Below the pieces are notes generated by a model. The model searched no databases, was not told the origin of the DNA, and saw only the letters and a list, made by a program, of their open reading frames with translations. 64,000 bases of DNA from Pelagibacterium limicola. Lineage in GTDB: Bacteria > Pseudomonadota > Alphaproteobacteria > Rhizobiales > Devosiaceae. Position numbers and translations under genes: made by a program. Of the stretch, positions 49,079 to 56,942 are shown one piece after another. Where the stretch lies: assembly GCF_015694405.1 (NCBI RefSeq), contig NZ_JADQDB010000001.1, forward strand, positions 124,001-188,000, written 5' to 3'. Each line of letters begins with the position of its first letter. Within the stretch, counting starts at the first letter, position 1.

Positions 49079-49401
49079 ACACGTCGATCCTGAACGACCC
49101 CGTCACGACAACCGCTCCAAATCGGCTGGCCAACCGCGCTGGCAGCAGATGACCTTGATCTACTAATGAAAATTTTTTCTTATTGCATTAAGCCCCAAAA
49201 ATGCGATTGTGGCTGGAGTGGATCACACATAAAGCCAGAACAACTGGCCATAACAAGAGATGATCTCGCCAAGTCGCGGGAACCGCTTAAGGGGAGGATA
49301 AAAAGATTTTCATCACATCATGTAAGGAACAGTCTGCAGGGCGCCCGCAACCTGAGGGGCGTCAGCATGAGAATTCAATCTTTGACAACGGGGCAATCAC
49401 C
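49079..49401. other. 323-base regulatory gap before the transporter operon
   Basis: This gap holds no convincing gene. It is AT-richer than its flanks around 49165-49190 and contains both shared elements described for the locus. The stretch from 49240 to 49400 probably forms the 5' leader; I find no strong hairpin or riboswitch-like structure in it. A 92-codon frame at 49166-49444 runs out of phase into the binding-protein gene and has no coding features. Confidence 0.6.
49165..49238. promoter_or_regulatory. Paired shared elements upstream of the ABC importer operon
   Basis: AATGAAAATT (49165-49174) followed by TATTGC (49181-49186), then GATCACACATAAAGCCAG (49221-49238). The latter is the complement of CTGGCTTTATGTGTGATC and matches copy 1 at 44816-44832 except for one inserted and one changed base. 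Two different motifs shared by two promoters 4.4 kb apart are unlikely by chance. Confidence 0.5.
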
Positions 49402-51306
49402 ATGGGTGCCAAGCGCATACTCCACAGCATCGCGATCGGCCTGACCGCATCGACAGTACTGATCTCGTCTGCATACGCCTTTCAGGAATCGCCAATGCTC
49501 GCCGAGCTTGTGCAGGCCGGGCAATTGCCGCCCGTCGAGGAGCGGCTGCCGACCAATCCGACGGTGATTCAGGCCATCGAAGTCGGCCAGCACGGCGGCG
49601 TCTGGCATCGCGCCTATAAGGGGCCTGGCGACCGCTGGGGGCCCACCAAGCTCATGGAAGAGCGCGTACTCAAGTGGAGTCAGGGCGACGACGGCTCCCT
49701 GAGCTTGGTTCCGGGCTATATCGAATCCTATTCGGTCAATGAGGATTCAACCGAGTTCACCTTCACGCTTCTCGAAGGCCTGAAATGGTCCGATGGCCAT
49801 CCGGTGACCACCGAGGACGTGAAATTCTGGTACGAGGACGTGTTCCTCAACACCGAAATCGTCCCGACCATTGCATCGACCTTCCGGCCCGGCGGCCAGA
49901 CCATGGGCCTCAGGATCGAGAACGATCGTACCTTCACGGTGACCTTTGCTCATCCCTACGTCTATTTCCTGCAAATTCTGGCAAAGGATTCGACTGGAGA
50001 GCCGAGCCTTGATCGCCCAAGCTTCCTGTTCCCCAAGCACTATCTGAGCCAGTTCAATGACAAATACGCGTCCGAGGAGGAGCTGGCAGCCTTCGCAGAG
50101 CAGTACGGCGTGGAAAAATGGCAGAACCTCTGGGGTTCCAGCGGCCCGGTGACGGCTTGGTGGCTCAACCCGGACCTTCCGGTCATCACCGCCTGGCAGA
50201 TCGAAACGCCGCCTCCGGGCGATACGGTGATGATGGTCCGTAACCCGTACTACTATGCCGTCGACCAGGAAGGTAATCAGCTCCCCTATATCGACCGCAT
50301 TGCCCACCGGTTGTTCCAGGAGCAGGAAAACTTCAACCTGATGATCGTTCAGGGTCAGATCGACATGCAGATGCGCTACGCCCAGGCTGCCGATTACACC
50401 TTCTACCGCGAGAATGAGGAGCGCGGGAACTACCGCGTCGGCTTCGGCATTTCCGCGACCACGTGGTCGCTGTTGCCCAACTACAATACGGAAGACGAGA
50501 TCCTGCGCGACCTGTTTGAAAACAAGGATTTCCGGCAGGCCCTGAGCATCTCGATCGACCGCGAACTCATCAACGAACTGGCATTCTCGGGATTGGCCGA
50601 GGCGCGACAGGTCTCCCCCATCACGGGCTCTCCCTATTTCCGCGAGGATCTCGAACAGTATTGGGCCGACTACGACCCCGATGCTGCCAACGCGTTGCTC
50701 GACGGCGTCGGGCTCACCGAGCGAGATGGTTCCGGCTATCGCCTGCGCCCGGACGGACAACGCCTGGCGCTGGTTGTCGAAGCCAACGACAACGCACACT
50801 CGTTGGCCCTGGAGTTGATTGCCGACAGTCTGGCTAATGTTGGCATCGAACTCATCCCGCGCATCATCGACCGGACCCAATGGGACCAGAACCGCGACAA
50901 CAACGCCTTCCAGGTCCAGTATTACCCCTTCGACCAGCTCTCGTTCGTTCCGGCGGAGCCGCGCAAGATGATGGGTGATCGCGGTTACGCGAACCACTAC
51001 TACACCTGGTACAACACGGGCGGCGCCTCGGGTATCGAACCCGCGGCTGACCATCCGATCCGTGATGTCTGGGCACACTGGGATACCGCATCCACCGCCC
51101 ATACGCTTGAAGAGGCCGATGCCGCGGTCAACGCCATGATCGAGACCTTCGTCACCGAGGGTTGGGTCATCGGTATCGTCGGGGAACAGCGAGCCCCGGC
51201 AATCGTCTCCAACAATTTCCACAACTACCGTGACGGCCTTGTCGAAGACGACGTGACGCGCGGCGTGGGGATCGGCGTTCCCCAGCAGATGTGGTTGAGC
51301 AATTAA
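49402..51306 (+). CDS. ABC importer substrate-binding protein (SBP_bac_5 type)
   Basis: A 634-residue periplasmic protein with a signal peptide ending SSAYA-FQ. The mature part follows the oligopeptide-binding (cluster C) fold: GGVWHRAYKGPGDRWGP, FTFTLLEGLKWSDGHPVTTEDVKFWYEDV, the FRQALSISIDRELINELAFSG block and a second-lobe region. Large members of this family in Thermotoga bind manno- and gluco-oligosaccharides despite a peptide-binding label. With glycosidases all around, an oligosaccharide ligand is inferred. It is the first gene of a long plus-strand operon; a stable hairpin separates it from the permeases. Confidence 0.92.
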   Translation: MGAKRILHSIAIGLTASTVLISSAYAFQESPMLAELVQAGQLPPVEERLPTNPTVIQAIEVGQHGGVWHRAYKGPGDRWGPTKLMEERVLKWSQGDDGSLSLVPGYIESYSVNEDSTEFTFTLLEGLKWSDGHPVTTEDVKFWYEDVFLNTEIVPTIASTFRPGGQTMGLRIENDRTFTVTFAHPYVYFLQILAKDSTGEPSLDRPSFLFPKHYLSQFNDKYASEEELAAFAEQYGVEKWQNLWGSSGPVTAWWLNPDLPVITAWQIETPPPGDTVMMVRNPYYYAVDQEGNQLPYIDRIAHRLFQEQENFNLMIVQGQIDMQMRYAQAADYTFYRENEERGNYRVGFGISATTWSLLPNYNTEDEILRDLFENKDFRQALSISIDRELINELAFSGLAEARQVSPITGSPYFREDLEQYWADYDPDAANALLDGVGLTERDGSGYRLRPDGQRLALVVEANDNAHSLALELIADSLANVGIELIPRIIDRTQWDQNRDNNAFQVQYYPFDQLSFVPAEPRKMMGDRGYANHYYTWYNTGGASGIEPAADHPIRDVWAHWDTASTAHTLEEADAAVNAMIETFVTEGWVIGIVGEQRAPAIVSNNFHNYRDGLVEDDVTRGVGIGVPQQMWLSN

Positions 51307-51312
51307 CCTCCT

Positions 51313-51348
51313 CCCCGGGGGAGTTGGTTCCGGCCGACTTCCCCGGGG
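51313..51348 (+). repeat. Stable intercistronic hairpin after the binding-protein gene
   Basis: CCCCGGGGGAGT (51313-51324) pairs with ACTTCCCCGGGG (51337-51348), 12 pairs including one G-U, around a 12-base loop. There is no T tract. Such hairpins behind binding-protein genes stabilise the upstream message and give more binding protein than permease. Confidence 0.65.
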
Positions 51349-51442
51349 GTGCGCCTGACACTCCAGGCTTTCTAACAGGTTCGCATCAATTGCCGTCCGC
51401 ACCGCGTCCTAGTGGCGGCGCGGGCAACCCATGGGACATAGA

Positions 51443-52429
51443 ATGGCGGGATTTATCTTCAGGCGGATATTGTGGGCCATCCCGACGCTTATCGTCGTGT
51501 CGTTCATATCCTTCGTCATCATCCAGCTGCCGCCAGGCGATTACGTGACGGCCTACGCCGCGCAGTTGCGTCACTCGGGCGACTATATCAGCCTCGAACA
51601 GGAGGCACTCTTGCGGGCTCAGATGGGCCTCAACGATCCCATGATCGTCCAATACTGGCGCTGGATCACCAATATCGTCTTGTACGGCAATTTCGGCCAT
51701 TCGCTCGAATGGAACGCCCCGGTGTCGTCCCTCATCTGGGATCGTCTTGGTCTGACCCTGGCGATCTCGACCCTGTCCATGCTTTTCACCTGGGCTATCG
51801 CCATTCCAGTGGGCGTCTATGCCGCGACCCGGCAATACTCGGTGCTCGACTACGTCTTCACCATTTTCGGGTTTCTGGGCAAAGGCGTGCCTGACTTTCT
51901 TCTTGCGCTCATCCTGATGTGGATGGCCTTTGCCTGGCTCAACATGGACGTCGGCGGCCTGCTATCTCCGCGCTATCAGAATGCGCCCTGGACGATCGAC
52001 AAGGTCATCAACCTGCTCTCGCACTTATGGATTCCCGTAGTGGTGCTGGCAACAGGCGGTGCTGCAGGCCTGCTGCGCGTCATGCGCGCCAACATGCTCG
52101 ACGAACTCGGCAAGCCCTATGTCGAAACCGCTTATGCCCAAGGGCTCAGCGAGAGGCAGGTTGTCTGGGGCTATCCCGTGCGCGTCGCGCTCAACCCCTT
52201 CATCTCGACGGTGGGATGGGCCCTGCCCGCGCTCTTTTCGGGTGACGTCATCACCGCCGTGGTGCTCAACCTGCCCACGACCGGCCCCCTGCTGCTGCAG
52301 GCCCTCAAGATGCAGGATATGTATCTCGCTGGCAGCTTCATTCTCATTCTCAGCGTCTTCACGGTCATCGGGACGCTGATTTCCGACATTCTTCTCGCGT
52401 GGTCCGACCCGCGCATCCGCTATTCGTGA
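51443..52429 (+). CDS. ABC importer permease, DppB/OppB type
   Basis: A 328-residue inner-membrane protein with six predicted segments. It begins FIFRRILWAIPTLIVVSFISFVIIQLPPGDY, the standard OppB N-terminus, and has the EAA loop DELGKPYVETAYAQGLSERQVVWGYPVRVALNP that docks the ATPase (about residues 215-248). It forms the channel with the DppC-type permease. The ATG at 51443 has GGGAC upstream; 51431 is an in-frame alternative. Confidence 0.93.
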   Translation: MAGFIFRRILWAIPTLIVVSFISFVIIQLPPGDYVTAYAAQLRHSGDYISLEQEALLRAQMGLNDPMIVQYWRWITNIVLYGNFGHSLEWNAPVSSLIWDRLGLTLAISTLSMLFTWAIAIPVGVYAATRQYSVLDYVFTIFGFLGKGVPDFLLALILMWMAFAWLNMDVGGLLSPRYQNAPWTIDKVINLLSHLWIPVVVLATGGAAGLLRVMRANMLDELGKPYVETAYAQGLSERQVVWGYPVRVALNPFISTVGWALPALFSGDVITAVVLNLPTTGPLLLQALKMQDMYLAGSFILILSVFTVIGTLISDILLAWSDPRIRYS

Positions 52430-52440
52430 GGGACGGGACC

Positions 52441-53568
52441 ATGGCAGTCGATCCTATTGGCATTCCGGTAAAGTCGAGCAGAGAGGAAGAACTCTACACA
52501 GCCAAGCCGTGGACGCTCATCTGGTGGCGCTTTCGCCAGCACAAGCTGGCCGTGGCTTCGCTGATCTTCCTGGTCCTGACTTGCCTTTCTGCGCTCTTTG
52601 CCGATTTCATTTCGCCCTATACCCCGGGCTCCATTGACCGGCTCAATACCTTCGCGCCCCCACGCGCCATCCGGGTAATCCACGATGGTCAGCTGCGCAT
52701 GCCGTTCATTTACGCCCTCGCCCGGACGCGCGACGCGGACACTGCCCGCGTGACCTACGAGGAGGATACATCCAGGCCGATCGCGGTCCATCTGCTGGTG
52801 CGCGGAGAGCGTTACCGCTTGCTGGGTCTGTTTGAAACCGACCTGCACCTGTTCGGCGTCGACGACCCGCGCCAGCGGATCAATCTTCTGGGTACTGATG
52901 CGCTGGGGCGCGACATGTTCACGCGCCTCCTTTATGGCGGCCGCATCACGCTTTCGGCCGGCCTGATCGGGGTTGCCTTCTCCTTCATCCTCGGCCTCGC
53001 CCTGGGTGCTATTTCCGGCTACTACGGTGGTTGGCTGGACGTGGGCATCCAGCGCCTCATGGAATTCATACGCTCCGTGCCCACCATACCCTTGTGGATG
53101 GGCCTCGCCGCGGCCTTGCCCATCGTCTGGGACCCGCTCTTTGTCTATGTGCTGATCACCATCATCCTGTCGCTGATCGGCTGGACACATCTCGCCCGCG
53201 TCGTGCGCGGCCGCTTCTTCTCGCTCAAGACCGAAGACTATGTACTCGCCGCGCGCCTCTCCGGCGCGTCGGAATATCGAATCGTGACCAAGCATATGCT
53301 GCCCGCCATGACGAGCTACATCATCGCGGCGATGACGCTTGCCGTGCCTGAAATGATCCTGGGCGAGACAGCGCTGAGCTTTCTGGGACTGGGCCTTCGT
53401 CCGCCAGTCGTGAGCTGGGGTGTATTGCTTCAGGACGCCCAGAACCTGCGTTCGATCTCACTGGCGCCATGGTTGCTCTCGCCGGGCGTAGCGGTTGTGC
53501 TGGTCGTGCTGGCCTTCAACTTCCTCGGCGACGGCCTGCGTGACGCGGCCGATCCCTATGGTCGGTGA
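52441..53568 (+). CDS. ABC importer permease, DppC/OppC type, with enlarged loop
   Basis: A 375-residue membrane protein. A first segment (LAVASLIFLVLTCLSALFADF) is followed by a periplasmic stretch of roughly 90 residues before the core begins at GRDMFTRLLYGGRITLSAG (about residue 157). The ordinary DppC spacing is much shorter, so there is a sizeable insertion, as in YejE-like permeases. The EAA loop KTEDYVLAARLSGASEYRIVTKHMLP is intact. GGGAC precedes the ATG. It pairs with the preceding DppB-type permease. Confidence 0.92.
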   Translation: MAVDPIGIPVKSSREEELYTAKPWTLIWWRFRQHKLAVASLIFLVLTCLSALFADFISPYTPGSIDRLNTFAPPRAIRVIHDGQLRMPFIYALARTRDADTARVTYEEDTSRPIAVHLLVRGERYRLLGLFETDLHLFGVDDPRQRINLLGTDALGRDMFTRLLYGGRITLSAGLIGVAFSFILGLALGAISGYYGGWLDVGIQRLMEFIRSVPTIPLWMGLAAALPIVWDPLFVYVLITIILSLIGWTHLARVVRGRFFSLKTEDYVLAARLSGASEYRIVTKHMLPAMTSYIIAAMTLAVPEMILGETALSFLGLGLRPPVVSWGVLLQDAQNLRSISLAPWLLSPGVAVVLVVLAFNFLGDGLRDAADPYGR

Positions 53569-53575
53569 GGATGAG

Positions 53576-54616
53576 ATGAAAACGACCACCATACAACCCA
53601 TGCCGCCCGAACGCCTGCTCGAACTCGACAACGTCCATGTGCACTTCACCATGCGCGAAGGACTGGTTAAGGCCGTCAACGGCGTATCCTACCACGTGAA
53701 CCGCGGCGAAGTGCTTGGCATCGTCGGGGAAAGCGGGTCGGGTAAATCGGTCACCGCACGCTCGATCATGAAACTGCTTGCCAGAAACGCCATCGAGGCC
53801 GAAGGGCGCATCCGGTTCCGGCCAAAGCCCGAGAGCGAGATCGATATTTCGGCACTCTCACGCCAGAGCCGGGAAATGCGGGCGCTGCGCGGCGGCAGCA
53901 TCGGCATGATCTTCCAGGAGCCGATGACCGCGCTGTCGCCGGTCCATTCCATCGGCACCCAGATCATGCGCACGGTCATGCTGCATCGCGGCGTTGGCAA
54001 GCAGGCGGCACGGCAGCGCGCCATCGAGCTGCTCGAACGCGTGCAACTGCCCAAGCCCGCGGAAATGGTGGATCGCTATCCTCACCAGTTGTCGGGCGGC
54101 ATGCGGCAAAGGGCGATGATTGCGCTGGCGCTTTCGTGCGATCCATCGCTGCTGATCGCCGACGAGCCTACGACGGCGCTCGATGTGACCACCGAGGCCC
54201 AGATTCTCGAACTCCTGAAATCGCTCCAGGAAGAGATGGGCATGGCCATCATTTTCATTACGCACAATTTCGGCGTGGTGGCCGACATCGCGGACCGGGT
54301 GGCCGTTATGTATCTCGGCCGCGTCGTTGAAACCGGGTCCGTCGACGACATCTTCTATCGTCCGGGCCACCCCTATACGAGAGCCCTGCTCCAATCGATA
54401 CCCAAACTCGGCCAGGCGCCGATGCGCCGGCTCAGAACCATACCCGGCATGGTACCCGATCCATTCAACATTCCTGAAGGGTGCGTATTCAACCCGCGCT
54501 GTGCCCATGCGGTCTTGGGAACATGCAATGTCGAGGCACCCTCCGTCGTCTCATTTCCCGGCGAACAATCCGTGCGCTGTCATTTTGCCGGCCAGCTTCC
54601 CGAGGAGGTACAATGA
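53576..54616 (+). CDS. ABC importer ATPase, DppD/OppD type
   Basis: A 346-residue ATPase. Walker A is GIVGESGSGKSVTARSIM, the Q-loop IGMIFQEPMTALSPVHSIG, the signature LSGGMRQRAMIALALS, Walker B LLIADEPTTALDVTTEAQ and the H-loop FITHNFGVVADIADRV. The C-terminal OppD-specific extension holds a cysteine-containing segment (GCVFNPRCAHAVLGTCN), which in relatives carries an iron-sulfur cluster. The ATG at 53576 has GAGG upstream. Its stop overlaps the next ATPase gene by four bases. Confidence 0.95.
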   Translation: MKTTTIQPMPPERLLELDNVHVHFTMREGLVKAVNGVSYHVNRGEVLGIVGESGSGKSVTARSIMKLLARNAIEAEGRIRFRPKPESEIDISALSRQSREMRALRGGSIGMIFQEPMTALSPVHSIGTQIMRTVMLHRGVGKQAARQRAIELLERVQLPKPAEMVDRYPHQLSGGMRQRAMIALALSCDPSLLIADEPTTALDVTTEAQILELLKSLQEEMGMAIIFITHNFGVVADIADRVAVMYLGRVVETGSVDDIFYRPGHPYTRALLQSIPKLGQAPMRRLRTIPGMVPDPFNIPEGCVFNPRCAHAVLGTCNVEAPSVVSFPGEQSVRCHFAGQLPEEVQ

Positions 54617-55677
54617 GCCAGATCATGAACTCTTCGGAACAACCTTTGGCCGGGAATGTTTTGGCCGACGACGCGCTGATCTCGGTATCCGGGCTGCGCA
54701 AATATTTCCCCGTCACCCGCGGCTGGATGCAAAGGAAGGTCGGAGAGGTCAGGGCCGTCGATGACATCACCTTCGACATCAAGCGCGGCGAAACCTTCGG
54801 ACTTGTCGGCGAGAGCGGCTCGGGCAAGTCGACCGTCGCGCGCCTGATCCTGCGCGCCTATTCGCTCACGGGCGGCTCGGTGCACTTCCGCAAGGCCGAC
54901 GGAAATGTCGTCGATCTCTCCCGGCTGGGCGATCGCGAGATGCGCCCGATCCGGCGTGAAATGCAGATGATCTTCCAGGATCCCTATTCGTCGCTCAACC
55001 CGCGCATGACCCTGCTCGAACTGGTTGGCGAGCCCATGGTCATTCATGGTGTCGGCTCGCAGGGCGAAATCCGCGACCGGGTAGCTGAGCTGTTGAGCCT
55101 GGTTGGCCTTCGTCCCGAATATGTCCTGCGCTACCCCCACGCCTTTTCCGGCGGCCAGCGCCAGCGCATCGGCATCGCCCGCGCGCTTGCTCTCAACCCC
55201 AGCTTCATCGCGGCCGACGAAGCGGTGTCGGCCCTCGACGTTTCGGTCGCGGCCCAGAACATCAATCTCATGCAGGATCTGCAGGAAAAGTTCGGGCTGA
55301 CCTATCTGTTCATCACTCACGATCTGGGCATGGTCGAGCATATCTCCGACCGCATCGGGGTCATGTATGTCGGGCGGCTCGTCGAAGTGGGCGATACGGC
55401 CGAAATATTCAACAAGCCGCTCCATCCCTATACCGAGGCACTGCTGTCCGCCGTGCCCCAACCCGATCCGCGCCGCCGTTCGTCAGGTAAGCGTGTGGTG
55501 CTCAAGGGCGAGATTGCCGATCCGGCCAATCCGCCCTCGGGCTGCTATTTCCATCCCCGCTGCCGCTACGCAACGGACCTCTGCCGCACCGACACGCCAC
55601 AACTGCGCCCGGTCGCAGGTCGTAGCGTGCGCTGTCACTACGCCGAAGAGCTCGACCTCACGGGGGTCGGAGCATGA
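54613..55677 (+). CDS. ABC importer ATPase, DppF/OppF type
   Basis: A 354-residue ATPase paired with the previous one. It has GLRKYFPVTRGWMQRKVGEV, Walker A GLVGESGSGKSTVARLIL, MQMIFQDPYSSLNPRMTL, the signature FSGGQRQRIGIARALALNP, Walker B FIAADEAVSALDVSVAAQ and the C-terminal PSGCYFHPRCRYATDLCRT. In Walker B the usual Asp-Glu-Pro is Asp-Glu-Ala, a tolerated change. ATGA links it to both the upstream ATPase and the downstream HAD fusion gene. Confidence 0.95.
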   Translation: MSQIMNSSEQPLAGNVLADDALISVSGLRKYFPVTRGWMQRKVGEVRAVDDITFDIKRGETFGLVGESGSGKSTVARLILRAYSLTGGSVHFRKADGNVVDLSRLGDREMRPIRREMQMIFQDPYSSLNPRMTLLELVGEPMVIHGVGSQGEIRDRVAELLSLVGLRPEYVLRYPHAFSGGQRQRIGIARALALNPSFIAADEAVSALDVSVAAQNINLMQDLQEKFGLTYLFITHDLGMVEHISDRIGVMYVGRLVEVGDTAEIFNKPLHPYTEALLSAVPQPDPRRRSSGKRVVLKGEIADPANPPSGCYFHPRCRYATDLCRTDTPQLRPVAGRSVRCHYAEELDLTGVGA

Positions 55678-56942
55678 GTGTAAACCCGGGTTTGATCGAG
55701 CGCTTGCGTGAGCGCGGCGAAGCGCCGGATGTCACTCTGGCGCGCACCTACATGCCCATTCTGCAACTTGATGAAAACGAGCCCTACCCTCCGCTCGCCA
55801 TGGGCTATTCGGTCTTCCGCGCGCCAGGACAGTCGCCCTCCTCCAAATTCCAGATCAGTCCGCGCGGTGCTATGACCATCGAATACGCCGTCTGGTACGA
55901 TTGGGATATCCAGCACCTTTTCGATCTCGAGCATGTCTGGGTGCATGTCGATGGAGATGGGCAGGTCATCGGTGTCGAGGCGTCCTGTCACGGAAACCGG
56001 GTTGAGATGATCGCCGGAGACGGTCTGCCGCAAATGGCGGGCACACGTCCCATGCTTATCAGCGAACCGGGCAAGCACGCACATTGGGCGAGTGCCGATA
56101 TACTGCGCGACCACCCAGGCGCCGAGGTTGGGGCCATGTGCGGTGAACTGGCCGGGCGTGACGGCGTACATCTGGGGAACCGCTTTGCCGAGAGCGGGGC
56201 ATTCACCGCAACGCCGGCGGACCATCGGCTGGCCCGGCTCAAGAACCGCCGCGACGCTTTCGTGCCGTCATTCGAATTTTCCCCTGCGGCCGATGATATC
56301 GCTCTCGTGTCCTGGCCCGAGCTCGCGGCCTGGATTCCCGCCCGCGTCCGGCACCTTCTTGCCACGCTTCCCGACGCTGTTCCCCATATCCGCGCCGTGT
56401 TCCTCGATTGCGGCGATACGCTTGTCGATGAGGGAACCGAGGTCAAACTGCCCGGCAGCGAGATCGTCGTTGCCGGCGATCTGATTGATGGCGCACGGGA
56501 CGTGCTCGATGCACTTGCCGCCCGGGGCTACCGCCTTGCGTTGGTCGCAGACGGCCCGCGTGAAACCTTTGAAAATCTCCTGGGCAAGCACGGCCTTTGG
56601 GAGCGCTTCGAGGCTCATGTCATCTCTGGAGAAATCGGCGAGCTCAAGCCATCGCCAAAAATGTTCTCCTCTGCCCTCGACCGCCTGGGCATCGATCCGA
56701 CGAACGCGGGTTCAACGGTGATGGTGGGCAACAACCTCTCGCGCGATATCAGGGGTGCCAACGATTTCGGCATCATGAGCGTTTTCTTCAAATGGTCCGA
56801 TCGGCGCACCCACCTGGCGCAAAATCCTGCCGAGACACCCGGCCACACGATTACTGCGCTCGATCAATTGCCGCCCCTGCTCGACATGATCGAACAGCGC
56901 CTTGGCGCTTCGGATCGTGGTCGGATGGAAGCCGTCGCATGA
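55674..56942 (+). CDS. Two-domain protein: uncharacterised domain plus HAD hydrolase
   Basis: A 422-residue cytoplasmic protein. Residues 241-422 are a HAD phosphatase: nucleophile Asp245 and Asp248 in VFLDCGDTLVDEG, Lys in GELKPSPKMF, and the acidic motif VGNNLSRDIRGANDFG. Residues 1-240 are a separate domain I do not recognise with confidence. It is aromatic-rich, with MTIEYAVWYDWDIQHLFDLE, HVWVHVDGDGQVIGVEASCHGN and GKHAHW; the latter two recall Vps62/NPP1-type folds. Four-base overlaps at both ends tie it into the operon. A role in removing phosphate from an intermediate, or in sensing the imported glycan, is inference only. Confidence 0.75.
   Translation: MSVNPGLIERLRERGEAPDVTLARTYMPILQLDENEPYPPLAMGYSVFRAPGQSPSSKFQISPRGAMTIEYAVWYDWDIQHLFDLEHVWVHVDGDGQVIGVEASCHGNRVEMIAGDGLPQMAGTRPMLISEPGKHAHWASADILRDHPGAEVGAMCGELAGRDGVHLGNRFAESGAFTATPADHRLARLKNRRDAFVPSFEFSPAADDIALVSWPELAAWIPARVRHLLATLPDAVPHIRAVFLDCGDTLVDEGTEVKLPGSEIVVAGDLIDGARDVLDALAARGYRLALVADGPRETFENLLGKHGLWERFEAHVISGEIGELKPSPKMFSSALDRLGIDPTNAGSTVMVGNNLSRDIRGANDFGIMSVFFKWSDRRTHLAQNPAETPGHTITALDQLPPLLDMIEQRLGASDRGRMEAVA

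Noticed and set aside
49166-49444. A small frame (92 codons) in the gap before the binding-protein gene, considered as a leader peptide or small gene
   Set aside because: It runs out of phase into the signal peptide of the binding protein, has no ribosome site and no conserved features.
49747-51402. A 551-codon minus-strand frame across the binding-protein gene
   Set aside because: The plus strand carries a signal peptide and a clear SBP_bac_5 protein; the antisense frame has no features.
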